From Methylococcaceae bacterium (lineage in GTDB: Bacteria; Pseudomonadota; Gammaproteobacteria; Methylococcales; Methylomonadaceae): DNA of 8,954 nucleotides. Below, piece by piece: positions 1-6,729 of this stretch (position 1 is the stretch's first letter; each line of letters opens with the position of its first letter). Under the pieces are notes generated by a model. The model made no database searches. It worked only from the letters and a program-made list of their open reading frames with translations, and was not told where the DNA came from. Location: positions 1-8,954 of the forward strand of contig CANKON010000043.1 in assembly GCA_947484105.1 (NCBI GenBank), read 5' to 3'. A program made the translations under genes and the position numbers.

Positions 1-2
1 TA

Positions 3-485
3 GGCTTCGTTTGCGGCTTGACCAGCATGGTAAGTAGTGTAAGCATAAACGGGGATATTTAAATCGCCCAATTTTTTCTCAATCAGTGGCAACACGTCCG
101 CCCAATCCAAACCGCCTGTTCCTGTTGCTAAACGTGGTAATGCAATTGACGTAAAATTTTCTTTGACGGCAATTTTGGCTAAGGCTTTCAACGAATGTTG
201 AACGTGCGCCAATGTCGCTACGCCATGACGATGGTCGTGAGCATCCGATCTTTCTTGCGTGATTAAATTCACCACAAATTTACCTTCGGCACTTACCCAC
301 GTCCACGCATCACCCGCTTCTGGGCTGTGTTGATGACACCAGTGGTGAAAATCTTTGTGCATCGACGGATACAAATCGTGCAACTGTAACGCCAAACCTT
401 TGTCCATGGGATCGTTAATACCAACGCCTTGCGCGATTGCGTGGGCGTTACTCAATAAAATATCGCCTTCTACTAAATGAATCAT
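3..485 (-). CDS. Macro-domain (ADP-ribose-binding, ALC1/TARG1-like) protein, 3' end cut by window edge
   Basis: This frame runs for 161 codons from an ATG at 485 to the left edge without a stop. The next codon begins TA, so the gene may end right there. The protein starts MIHLVEGDI, the usual first strand of a macro domain with the adenine-contacting Asp (D8). A Gly-containing loop follows (GINDPMDKGLALQL, about residues 22-35), then a VVNLIT strand (71-76) and the LPRLATGTGGLDW phosphate/ribose loop (116-128). By my manual comparison with human TARG1, the positions of its catalytic Lys84 and Asp125 are Gln77 and Gly125 here, so it may bind ADP-ribose or act by another mechanism. It is rich in His (14 of 161), clustered at 43-53 and 83-87. 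The start has a good ribosome site (AAGAGGA, 497-491), and the 25-base gap after hoxW suggests co-transcription. No DarT-like toxin is adjacent in the window. The domain call is firm; substrate and role are unknown. Confidence 0.85.
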   Translation of the reverse strand, partial: MIHLVEGDILLSNAHAIAQGVGINDPMDKGLALQLHDLYPSMHKDFHHWCHQHSPEAGDAWTWVSAEGKFVVNLITQERSDAHDHRHGVATLAHVQHSLKALAKIAVKENFTSIALPRLATGTGGLDWADVLPLIEKKLGDLNIPVYAYTTYHAGQAANEA

Positions 486-490
486 ATTGT

Positions 491-497
491 TCCTCTT
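491..497 (-). promoter_or_regulatory. Shine-Dalgarno site of the macro-domain gene
   Basis: Read on the minus strand, AAGAGGA lies five bases before the ATG at 485. It supports this start and independent translation initiation after hoxW, which ends at 511. Confidence 0.7.
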
Positions 498-510
498 TGT
501 GGTTTAAAAA

Positions 511-993
511 TTATTTTTTGATTTGAGATTGCCAAAAATCGAACGTCGGATTGTTCAACAACGTGTCCGTAAATTTACTCGCATTGGCTAAATTTTGTCG
601 CGCTTTTTCGCCCAAATCTTCACCCAGTTCAAAACTGTCCGCGCCAATCGCTAATAAAAAACAGGGCGGCGGCGTTTCTTTTTTTATCGCTTGATAAGTA
701 TCTAAAATTGCGGCAGGACTCATAGCATGGGTGGTGTGGCTTAAATCTCGAATCGGTTGTAAACGGGTAAATTCAAACGCGGTTTCACTTTTCACCGACG
801 CATCAATAAACATCACGAGTTCACGATTTTCCAAATCCAGTGCGTGTTCAATTTGAAGCTGAAAATCAGTCAGTAAGTCGATATTTTCAAGCGAGAAATG
901 CGCTTCAATGTGTTCCAACATCAATACGCCTAGCGCATCGTCGCCGCGACTTAAATTACCGTAGCCGAAAATTAGGATTGGTTTAGTAGACAC
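511..993 (-). CDS. hoxW: [NiFe]-hydrogenase maturation protease HoxW (HyaD/HybD/HycI family)
   Basis: This is the endopeptidase that removes the C-terminal extension of the hydrogenase large subunit after nickel has been inserted; it acts in the cytoplasm. The protein opens with ILIFGYGNLSRGDDALG, the family's GxGNxxxxDD/ExxG motif. D19 aligns with nickel-binding Glu16 of E. coli HybD. FIDAS supplies the second acid (D64), and H86 or H89 in SHTTHAMSP is the likely third ligand. I chose the GTG at 993 (160 residues) because GGGTGA (1007-1002) lies eight bases upstream and the protein then begins just before the conserved motif. An ATG at 1032 would add 13 residues encoded inside hoxH, and a GTG at 1005 would fall within the ribosome site. 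The gene overlaps the 3' end of hoxH by 11 bases, which fits translational coupling with its substrate. The family call is strong; the name HoxW rests on the hoxH neighbour. Confidence 0.9.
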   Translation of the reverse strand: MSTKPILIFGYGNLSRGDDALGVLMLEHIEAHFSLENIDLLTDFQLQIEHALDLENRELVMFIDASVKSETAFEFTRLQPIRDLSHTTHAMSPAAILDTYQAIKKETPPPCFLLAIGADSFELGEDLGEKARQNLANASKFTDTLLNNPTFDFWQSQIKK

Positions 994-2482
994 GCTCAAT
1001 TTCACCCGTATCGTGCTTAACCAATTTATCAATCATTTCGCCTTTTGCGTTAACAAGTTCAAGTTGCAATGGCATTTTACCCACCGCGTGCGTCGCACAA
1101 GATAAACAAGGGTCATAAGCACGAATCGCGACTTCTAAATTATTCAAAAGCGGTTCGGTCAATTCTTGTCCAGACAGATATTCCGCTGCGACTTGGCGCA
1201 CCGACTCATTCATGCCCATGTTGTTGCTGGTGGTCGAAACGATTAAATTCGCTTTCGTGACAATGTCGTTTTCATCAACTTGATAATGATGAAATAACGT
1301 GCCGCGTGTTGCTTCAATTACGCCGATGCCTTCAAAACGACGTTCACCTTTTGCGGGTTCTTCGTGTTTCAAAACGTCTGGGTCGTTTAATAATTCTTTG
1401 ATGCTTTCGGCGCAATGTAAAAGTTCAATGAGTCGCGCCCAATGAAATGCTAACGTGCTATGCACCATGCCTTCTGCGCCACCGTGTGCTTTGAATTCGA
1501 CGCGCTGTTTTTCGGCAATTTCCGTGTTGATGTAATCACAGTTATTTACCCGTGCCAAAGGTCCTACACGATACCAACCGTTTTCTTTGCCCAACGCGGT
1601 TAAATACGGGAATTTCATGTATGTCCACGAGCGCACTTCTTCGTGAATGTAATCGTTATATTTGCAGTAATCAATATGGTCAAACAGCGTGTTGCCTTCG
1701 GCATTTTTCACGCGCAAACCACCGTGATAAAACTCTAATGCGCCATCAGGTTGCACCATGCCTAAATAATTCGTGCGAATCGTGCCGAAATCATCGTAAT
1801 ACGGCAAATTTGAACAATGTACTTTTTTAACGAGTTCTACCGACGCATTCGCCCATTCAATGATTTGGTCAATATTGGTCAATAAATAATCACGTTCTTC
1901 GGTGCTTAACGGTTTATTCATTCCACCTGCAATTGCACCAGTTCCGTGAATACGTTTGCCCGAAACCATCCGAATCACTTCTTGACCGTATTTACGCAAT
2001 TTCACGCCTTGCAAACCAATATCGGGAAAATCATTTAACACCGCCACAATCGAGCGTTTTTGGATTTCACTTTCAAAACCAAACAACAAATCAGGGCTAG
2101 ATAAATGAAAAAAATGCAGCGCGTGCGATTGTAAAATTTGTCCAAAATGCAATAACTTTCTAAGTTTTGTCGCTGAAATCGGTAAATTTTCGGGGTCAAC
2201 ACCAACGAGTTGGTCAATCGCTTTTGCCGCTGCAAGATGATGGCTGACAGGACAAATGCCGCATAAACGTTGCACTAAAACGGGCAATTCCCAATACGGA
2301 CGACCTTGAATAAATTTCTCAAACCCCCGAAATTCGACAATGTGTAAACGTGCTTGTTGTACTTTGTTATTTTCATCGAGTAGTAACGTGACTTTGCCGT
2401 GACCTTCCACCCGTGAAACAGGATCAATCACCACACGTTTTAAATTTTCAGTATTTTTGGCAGTTTCTAAATGTTCGTACAT
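983..2482 (-). CDS. hoxH: NAD-linked [NiFe] hydrogenase large (catalytic) subunit HoxH, group 3d-like
   Basis: HoxH carries the Ni-Fe active site of the cytoplasmic bidirectional NAD-linked hydrogenase (H2 + NAD+ to NADH + H+), normally paired with small subunit HoxY and diaphorase HoxFU. Length is 499 residues. After the N-terminal VIDPVSRVEGHGK (about 18-30), the L1 motif RLCGICPVSHH gives nickel ligands C74 and C77. The L2 motif DPCLSCATH (457-465) gives C459 and C462; this stretch and HIVEFRGFEKF match, from memory, Cupriavidus necator HoxH almost residue for residue. The protease HoxW would cleave after H465, releasing 34 residues beginning AVGKMPL. The ATG at 2482 has a strong ribosome site (GAGGTGA, 2493-2487). 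The gene starts 37 bases after dsbC and overlaps hoxW. All four metal cysteines are present and no frame break is seen, so it looks functional. hoxE, hoxF, hoxU and hoxY are not upstream in this window. Confidence 0.96.
   Translation of the reverse strand: MYEHLETAKNTENLKRVVIDPVSRVEGHGKVTLLLDENNKVQQARLHIVEFRGFEKFIQGRPYWELPVLVQRLCGICPVSHHLAAAKAIDQLVGVDPENLPISATKLRKLLHFGQILQSHALHFFHLSSPDLLFGFESEIQKRSIVAVLNDFPDIGLQGVKLRKYGQEVIRMVSGKRIHGTGAIAGGMNKPLSTEERDYLLTNIDQIIEWANASVELVKKVHCSNLPYYDDFGTIRTNYLGMVQPDGALEFYHGGLRVKNAEGNTLFDHIDYCKYNDYIHEEVRSWTYMKFPYLTALGKENGWYRVGPLARVNNCDYINTEIAEKQRVEFKAHGGAEGMVHSTLAFHWARLIELLHCAESIKELLNDPDVLKHEEPAKGERRFEGIGVIEATRGTLFHHYQVDENDIVTKANLIVSTTSNNMGMNESVRQVAAEYLSGQELTEPLLNNLEVAIRAYDPCLSCATHAVGKMPLQLELVNAKGEMIDKLVKHDTGEIERVY
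1002..1007 (-). promoter_or_regulatory. Shine-Dalgarno site deciding the hoxW start (inside hoxH)
   Basis: On the minus strand GGGTGA ends eight bases before the GTG at 993. It lies within the last codons of hoxH. It supports GTG 993 over the longer ATG 1032 reading, for which I see no convincing site. Confidence 0.55.
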
Positions 2483-2486
2483 GATT

Positions 2487-2493
2487 TCACCTC
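2487..2493 (-). promoter_or_regulatory. Shine-Dalgarno site of hoxH
   Basis: On the minus strand GAGGTGA lies four bases before the ATG at 2482, in the 37-base dsbC-hoxH spacer. That spacer holds no inverted repeat resembling a terminator. I could not pick out a convincing sigma-70 promoter in it or just before it. Confidence 0.7.
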
Positions 2494-2519
2494 ACATGGA
2501 TATGAATTAAAACGACTAA

Positions 2520-3233
2520 TTATTTTTTATCTTTTTCGCTTTTCAAAATTTCAGCTAATTGTTTTGCTGGTAAATAACCTGGGTAAATCGTGCCTTTTTC
2601 AGTCACAATCATTGGTGTGCCTTTCACATCAAAACTGGTCGCGATTGCCATGTGTTCATCGATAGGATTCTCACACGTTTTAGGTTCCACTTTTTGGTCT
2701 TTTTTCGCTGCTGTTAACGCGGCATTTCTATCTTTTGCACACCAAACAGAAACCGCTTTGTTGTAAGAATCTGAACCTTTACCCGCGCGTGGATAAAATA
2801 AATAACGAATTTCAATGCCTTCGGCTAAATATGAATCTAATTCAGAATGTAATTTACGGCAATAACCACAATCAATATCGGTGAAAATGGTTGCGGTGTA
2901 AGTGTGAATTTTGGGCTTGAAAATAATCATTTTAGCTTCGCCCAATTTATCTAACGCCACTTTTCGTGCGCCACTTAATTTTGCATCAGTCAAATCGGTT
3001 TTGGTTTGTGTGTCGATTAAACGACCTTGCAACAAGTATTTTCCGTCTTCAGAAACGTAAATAATATCGCCGCCGATAGTCACCTCAAAAACACCCTTTA
3101 TTGGTGAAGGCGTAACGCTTTCAATTGGCAAGGTTGGCATGGTTTTCAACAACGTTTCACGCAACAATTTTTCGTCAGCGAAGGCGTTCGTAGCAAGTAA
3201 CGCAACGGTCGCGCTTAAAAGTAATTTTTTCAT
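2520..3233 (-). CDS. dsbC: Thiol:disulfide interchange protein DsbC (periplasmic disulfide isomerase)
   Basis: DsbC shuffles wrongly paired disulfides in periplasmic proteins; in E. coli it works as a V-shaped homodimer kept reduced by DsbD. The 237-residue product starts with a signal peptide (MKKLLLSATVALLATNAFA, probable cut after A19). An N-terminal dimerisation domain (about 20-80) and a linker follow, then a thioredoxin-fold domain. The active site is C122-G-Y-C125, the CGYC form typical of DsbC, and the cis-proline loop is GTP207. A second cysteine pair (C165, C187) matches the structural disulfide of DsbC. Length is essentially that of E. coli DsbC (236). AAGAGA (3244-3239) precedes the ATG at 3233. 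It follows the CDF gene by 21 bases and precedes hoxH by 37. No dsbD is visible. DsbG is a less likely alternative given the CGYC site. Confidence 0.94.
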   Translation of the reverse strand: MKKLLLSATVALLATNAFADEKLLRETLLKTMPTLPIESVTPSPIKGVFEVTIGGDIIYVSEDGKYLLQGRLIDTQTKTDLTDAKLSGARKVALDKLGEAKMIIFKPKIHTYTATIFTDIDCGYCRKLHSELDSYLAEGIEIRYLFYPRAGKGSDSYNKAVSVWCAKDRNAALTAAKKDQKVEPKTCENPIDEHMAIATSFDVKGTPMIVTEKGTIYPGYLPAKQLAEILKSEKDKK

Positions 3234-3254
3234 TTTTATCTCTTATAAATTTAG

Positions 3255-4205
3255 TTAACTGTTTAAATGTTCCCACGAAACGGGGTCTTCAATGGGTTCA
3301 AGATGCGTGTCGATGTCGATATTGTCAAAAATTTCTGTAATGCGTTGCTCAATCAATTCCGCCAAATCATGCCCTTTTTGAACCGACCAATTGCCTGGTA
3401 CCAAAATATGAACCGACATAAAACGCCGTGATCCTGCGTAACGAGTCCGTAAAGCATGATAAGCAATGTTATTTAACGCCACAAATTGTTCCAACACGTC
3501 AATAATTTGAGCTTGTTCTTCTGAGGCTAACGCACCATCCATCAAACCTAAAAATGTGCGCTGAAGCAATTTTAACCCCGTCCATACAATGTTTAACGCA
3601 ACAAAAATAGCAATGATAGGATCAATAATTTCCCAGCCGTTTAAACCAAATTGTTTCGCAATCGCTAGACTTTCTTCAAATGAATTGGCGGTTAAAATGA
3701 TGCCAATCCCAATCAAAATGCCAACCGTTGTCCAAACATCTGTCATTAAGTGTTTGCCATCGGATTCGAGTGTAATCGAATTATTTTTTTTGCCCGCATG
3801 AATCAAAATCAGCGCGGCAATCAAATTGATGATTGAAGCAAAAACAGAAATCGCGATACCTATATCGAGTTGTTGAAGCGGTTGTGGATGCGACAATCTT
3901 TCCCAGGCAGTCACCATGATGCTAACGGCGGCAAGCAAAATCATCACCCCTTCGGCACCGCTTGAAAAATATTCGATTTTTTCGTGTCCGTAAGGATGTT
4001 TTTCGTCGGGGGGTTTGGCCACGATGTATAACACCACCAGCATAATCATTGCGGCAACTAAATTGATAATAGATTCGAGTGCGTCAGATAATAATCCAAC
4101 CGAATCTGTCAGAAAATAAGCGTAACTTTTTAATGCAATCGTCGATAAGGCAGCGAAAATTGACAGCCAACCGTAAAGCATTAACGATTTTTTTGGCGCG
4201 ACCAT
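3255..4205 (-). CDS. Cation diffusion facilitator (CDF) family transporter, FieF-like
   Basis: CDF proteins are dimeric inner-membrane antiporters that export divalent metals (Zn, Fe, Mn, Co, Ni or Cd, depending on subfamily) in exchange for protons. The 316-residue protein has six predicted hydrophobic segments (about 11-33, 39-63, 83-101, 114-135, 156-172, 193-213) and a cytoplasmic domain from about 220. The TM5 site HLMTD gives H152 and D156, matching FieF H153/D157. The TM2 site reads SDALESIIN, so E44 and N48 stand where FieF has Asp45 and Asp49. C-terminal candidate ligands H250, H266, H279, H301 and E303 line up with the FieF cytoplasmic zinc sites. The ATG at 4205 shares a base with the rseP stop (TAATG), so it is probably translationally coupled. 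The metal cannot be decided from sequence; nickel is conceivable next to a hydrogenase but unsupported. Family certain, substrate unknown. Confidence 0.92.
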   Translation of the reverse strand: MVAPKKSLMLYGWLSIFAALSTIALKSYAYFLTDSVGLLSDALESIINLVAAMIMLVVLYIVAKPPDEKHPYGHEKIEYFSSGAEGVMILLAAVSIMVTAWERLSHPQPLQQLDIGIAISVFASIINLIAALILIHAGKKNNSITLESDGKHLMTDVWTTVGILIGIGIILTANSFEESLAIAKQFGLNGWEIIDPIIAIFVALNIVWTGLKLLQRTFLGLMDGALASEEQAQIIDVLEQFVALNNIAYHALRTRYAGSRRFMSVHILVPGNWSVQKGHDLAELIEQRITEIFDNIDIDTHLEPIEDPVSWEHLNS

Positions 4206-4207
4206 TA
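4205..4207 (-). other. TAATG stop/start overlap, rseP to CDF gene
   Basis: On the minus strand the rseP stop TAA (4207-4205) shares its last A with the CDF start ATG (4205-4203). This favours translation of the CDF gene by ribosomes that have just finished rseP, and ties the transporter to the housekeeping operon. Confidence 0.8.
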
Positions 4208-5545
4208 TTGAAACAGCCGTCCAACGTCCATAAACATCGCTATCGACATCAATAAACCTAATAACACAATGCCAATTTTTTGAAAAAAGAGCTGGATATT
4301 TTCGGAAACAGGCGAGCCTTTTAAGCCTTCAATGGCAAAGAAAAACAAATGTCCACCATCTAAAATAGGAATGGGTAATAAATTTAACACCCCCAAACTG
4401 ACGCTAATTAAGCCCATAAATTTTAGAAAATGTACCAAACCCATGTCGGCAGATTGCCCTGCGTATTGCGCGATACTGATGGGACCACTTAAATTTTCGA
4501 GCGATGCTTTACCGACAAACATTTGCCCCATCATTTTTAAAGTTGAAGACGAATAAAAATAAGTAGTTTTAAAGGCTTGTGGAATCGCAGCTAACGGCGA
4601 AAGCGCGTAATGAACTTGAAACGATTTCAATAAGTTTTCAGGAATTTCTACCGACGCACCGATTTTTCCATCTGCATTTGGCGTGAGCGTTATCGTCGTT
4701 TGCACGCCATCGCGTTCGATTAAGATCTGCAACGTTTGATTCGGATTTACTTTAATAATATCAACCCATTGTTGCCAATCTTTGACCGCGATTTCATTCG
4801 CACTCAAAATCAAATCACCTTGTTTTAAACCTGCCACTTTCGCCGTGCCATTTTCTAACACGTTTCCAATAATCGGTTTTAAGTCAGGCGAAAATAATCT
4901 GAAACCCAATTTTGCAAAAAGCTCGTCAGGTGTTTGCGTTTCGCTCGTGTCAATGTGCAAGATTTTCGTAATTTGCGAATCGTCTTGATTTTTCACTTTA
5001 ACAAAAATTTCCGCTTCCCCTTCGAGCGCAGTCGAAATAATCGTAGACATCGCGTGCATAAACGTTGGCGTAGGTTCTTCATTGACAGACAAAATTTCAT
5101 CGCCTTCCGAAAAACCTGCACTCGCCGCGAGCGATTGGGTGGCAGGTTGTCCTAAAATGGGTTTAATGCCCGTTTCACCAATAACCAACACGCTCCAAAA
5201 TAACGCCACCGCTAAAACTAAATTAAAAATTGGACCTGCCGCAACAATGGCTGTGCGTGCTAAAAGCGGTTGCCGATTGAATGCAAACGGTAAATCTTCT
5301 TTTTTGACTTCGCCTTCGCGCTCATCAACCATTTTGACGTAGCCGCCGAGCGGAATCGCTGACAAAACGTATTCTGTTGAATTTGAGGTGGTTTGATGTC
5401 GCCACAACACTTTACCAAAACCGATTGAAAAACGAATCACTTTTACGCCCGATTTTCGAGCCACCCAAAAATGTCCAAATTCATGCACCGCAACCAAAAC
5501 GCCGATTGCAACAATGAAATAAAACAACGTGTGTAAAAAACTCAT
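4205..5545 (-). CDS. rseP: RseP, RIP-type site-2 zinc metalloprotease
   Basis: RseP cleaves membrane-embedded substrates. In E. coli it makes the second cut in the anti-sigma factor RseA, releasing sigma-E, and also degrades leftover signal peptides. The 446-residue protein (E. coli 450) has the catalytic HEFGH at 21-25 in the first membrane helix and NLLPIPILDGGHL at 388-400, where D396 is the third zinc ligand. PLGGYVKM (65-72) follows the first helix as in the family. Two PDZ domains occupy roughly 128-215 and 222-308, the second with GLKQGDLILSAN. Hydrophobic segments are near 5-20, 98-122, 372-390 and 423-440. Start ATG 5545 shares one base with the dxr stop (TAATG), and its own stop overlaps the CDF start in the same way. 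I see no strong ribosome site, which suggests reinitiation from dxr. bamA does not follow it. Confidence 0.97.
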   Translation of the reverse strand: MSFLHTLFYFIVAIGVLVAVHEFGHFWVARKSGVKVIRFSIGFGKVLWRHQTTSNSTEYVLSAIPLGGYVKMVDEREGEVKKEDLPFAFNRQPLLARTAIVAAGPIFNLVLAVALFWSVLVIGETGIKPILGQPATQSLAASAGFSEGDEILSVNEEPTPTFMHAMSTIISTALEGEAEIFVKVKNQDDSQITKILHIDTSETQTPDELFAKLGFRLFSPDLKPIIGNVLENGTAKVAGLKQGDLILSANEIAVKDWQQWVDIIKVNPNQTLQILIERDGVQTTITLTPNADGKIGASVEIPENLLKSFQVHYALSPLAAIPQAFKTTYFYSSSTLKMMGQMFVGKASLENLSGPISIAQYAGQSADMGLVHFLKFMGLISVSLGVLNLLPIPILDGGHLFFFAIEGLKGSPVSENIQLFFQKIGIVLLGLLMSIAMFMDVGRLFQ

Positions 5546-5547
5546 TA
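5545..5547 (-). other. TAATG stop/start overlap, dxr to rseP
   Basis: On the minus strand the dxr stop TAA (5547-5545) shares its last base with the rseP ATG (5545-5543), the same junction as between rseP and the CDF gene. It indicates coupled translation in one mRNA. Confidence 0.8.
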
Positions 5548-6729
5548 GTTCGCCAAATCTTGAATTGCTTGATTTGCAACCACTCGCGCTTTGCTATCCA
5601 TTTCTAAAATCTTTTCCAAACTGTCGGCTTTCTGCACGGGAATAATTTGCATCGTTTTTTCAATTACAACGGGAATATCCGTAAAAAGAATTTGCTCATT
5701 TAAAAATGCTTCGACGGCAATTTCATTGGCAGCATTCAAAACCGTTGGCATCGTCCCGCCTGCGGTAATGGCTTCATAAGCGAGGCGCAAACATGGAAAA
5801 CGCGCTAAATCAGCGGGTTCAAAATCCATGTGTTTCACGGTAAAAATATCGAGCGGCGACGCGCCCGATTCAAAACGTTCGGGATACGCTAGCGCGTGAG
5901 CAATCGGAATTCGCATATCAGGGCAACCCATTTGCGCTAAAACTGTGCCATCAACATAATCGACCATCGAATGAATCACGCTTTGCGGATGCAACACGAC
6001 TTGAATTTGCTCGGGTTTCATATTGAAAAGCAAACAGGCTTCAATCATTTCTAAGCCTTTATTCATCATCGTTGCAGAATCAACGGAGATTTTTTTACCC
6101 ATATCCCAATTCGGATGCGCGACAGCTTGTGCAGGCGTGACGCTTGGCAATTCGTTTAACGGCTTGGTTCTAAAAGGTCCGCCCGACGCGGTGAGTAAAA
6201 TGCGACGCACGCCTTTTGCACTCACGCCCGTTTGATAACTCGCAGGCATACACTGAAAAATCGCGTTGTGTTCGCTGTCAATTGGTAATAAATGTGCGCC
6301 CGATTTTTCGACCGCATTCATGAAAATATCACCAGACATCACCAGTGCTTCTTTGTTGGCGAGTAAAACGGTTTTACCCGCTTGCGCTGCTGCTAAAGTT
6401 GGCAATAAACCCGCTGCACCAACGATTGCCGCCATCACAGAATCAACATTTTGCAAGATTGAAACTTCAACTAAGGCTTCCGAACCTGCTAAAACACGCA
6501 GCGTTTTTAATGACGAATTTTCAATTCTAGTTTTAAATTCAGCGGCTTTTTGTTCATCAACAATGACCACAATTTCAGGCGAATGCGCGAGGCATTGTTC
6601 ATAAAGTGTGTCGATATTTTTATTTGCCGTGAGTGCGACGACTTTATACAAATGCGGATGCCGCGCGACAACGTCGAGCGTACTTACGCCGATTGAACCT
6701 GTTGCGCCAAGAATGCAGATTCCTTTCAT
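5545..6729 (-). CDS. dxr: 1-deoxy-D-xylulose 5-phosphate reductoisomerase
   Basis: Dxr (IspC) rearranges and reduces 1-deoxy-D-xylulose 5-phosphate to 2-C-methyl-D-erythritol 4-phosphate with NADPH, the committed step of the MEP isoprenoid pathway in the cytoplasm. The 394-residue product (E. coli 398) begins [14 protein letters not shown], the NADPH-binding loop. [12 protein letters not shown] (122-133) follows, then the metal ligands D151 and E153 in DSEHNAIF and E230 in [15 protein letters not shown] (179-186) and [22 protein letters not shown] (204-225) form the substrate pocket and flexible loop. The ATG at 6729 is chosen because it places the glycine loop at residue 8 and overlaps the cdsA stop as ATGA; an ATG at 6789 in the same frame would add 20 residues that look like read-through of cdsA. 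The product feeds the pathway whose end product UppS, two genes upstream, elongates. Confidence 0.98.
   Translation of the reverse strand: MKGICILGATGSIGVSTLDVVARHPHLYKVVALTANKNIDTLYEQCLAHSPEIVVIVDEQKAAEFKTRIENSSLKTLRVLAGSEALVEVSILQNVDSVMAAIVGAAGLLPTLAAAQAGKTVLLANKEALVMSGDIFMNAVEKSGAHLLPIDSEHNAIFQCMPASYQTGVSAKGVRRILLTASGGPFRTKPLNELPSVTPAQAVAHPNWDMGKKISVDSATMMNKGLEMIEACLLFNMKPEQIQVVLHPQSVIHSMVDYVDGTVLAQMGCPDMRIPIAHALAYPERFESGASPLDIFTVKHMDFEPADLARFPCLRLAYEAITAGGTMPTVLNAANEIAVEAFLNEQILFTDIPVVIEKTMQIIPVQKADSLEKILEMDSKARVVANQAIQDLAN

Noticed and set aside
3..485. DarTG toxin-antitoxin system (macro protein as DarG)
   Set aside because: The gene before it is hoxW, not a DarT-like toxin. The protein lacks the catalytic Lys position and the longer C-terminal part of DarG.
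1030..1032. ATG at 1032 as the hoxW start (173 residues)
   Set aside because: It would encode 13 extra residues inside hoxH with no good ribosome site. The GTG at 993 has GGGTGA eight bases upstream and puts the protein start just before the conserved GxGN motif.
2035..2235. 66-codon minus-strand frame inside hoxH
   Set aside because: It lies wholly within strongly conserved hoxH in another frame and has no recognisable motif; it is a shadow.
2506..2546. Possible promoter for hoxH (TTGAAA, then AT-rich sequence)
   Set aside because: TTGAAA at 2546-2541 has no acceptable -10 at 16-18 bases: TAATTA is a poor match and TTTAAT is too far away. AT-rich DNA gives such matches by chance.
6266..6604. 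112-codon plus-strand frame opposite dxr
   Set aside because: It is antisense to a fully conserved gene, has no ribosome site or domain, and is explained by codon bias in dxr.
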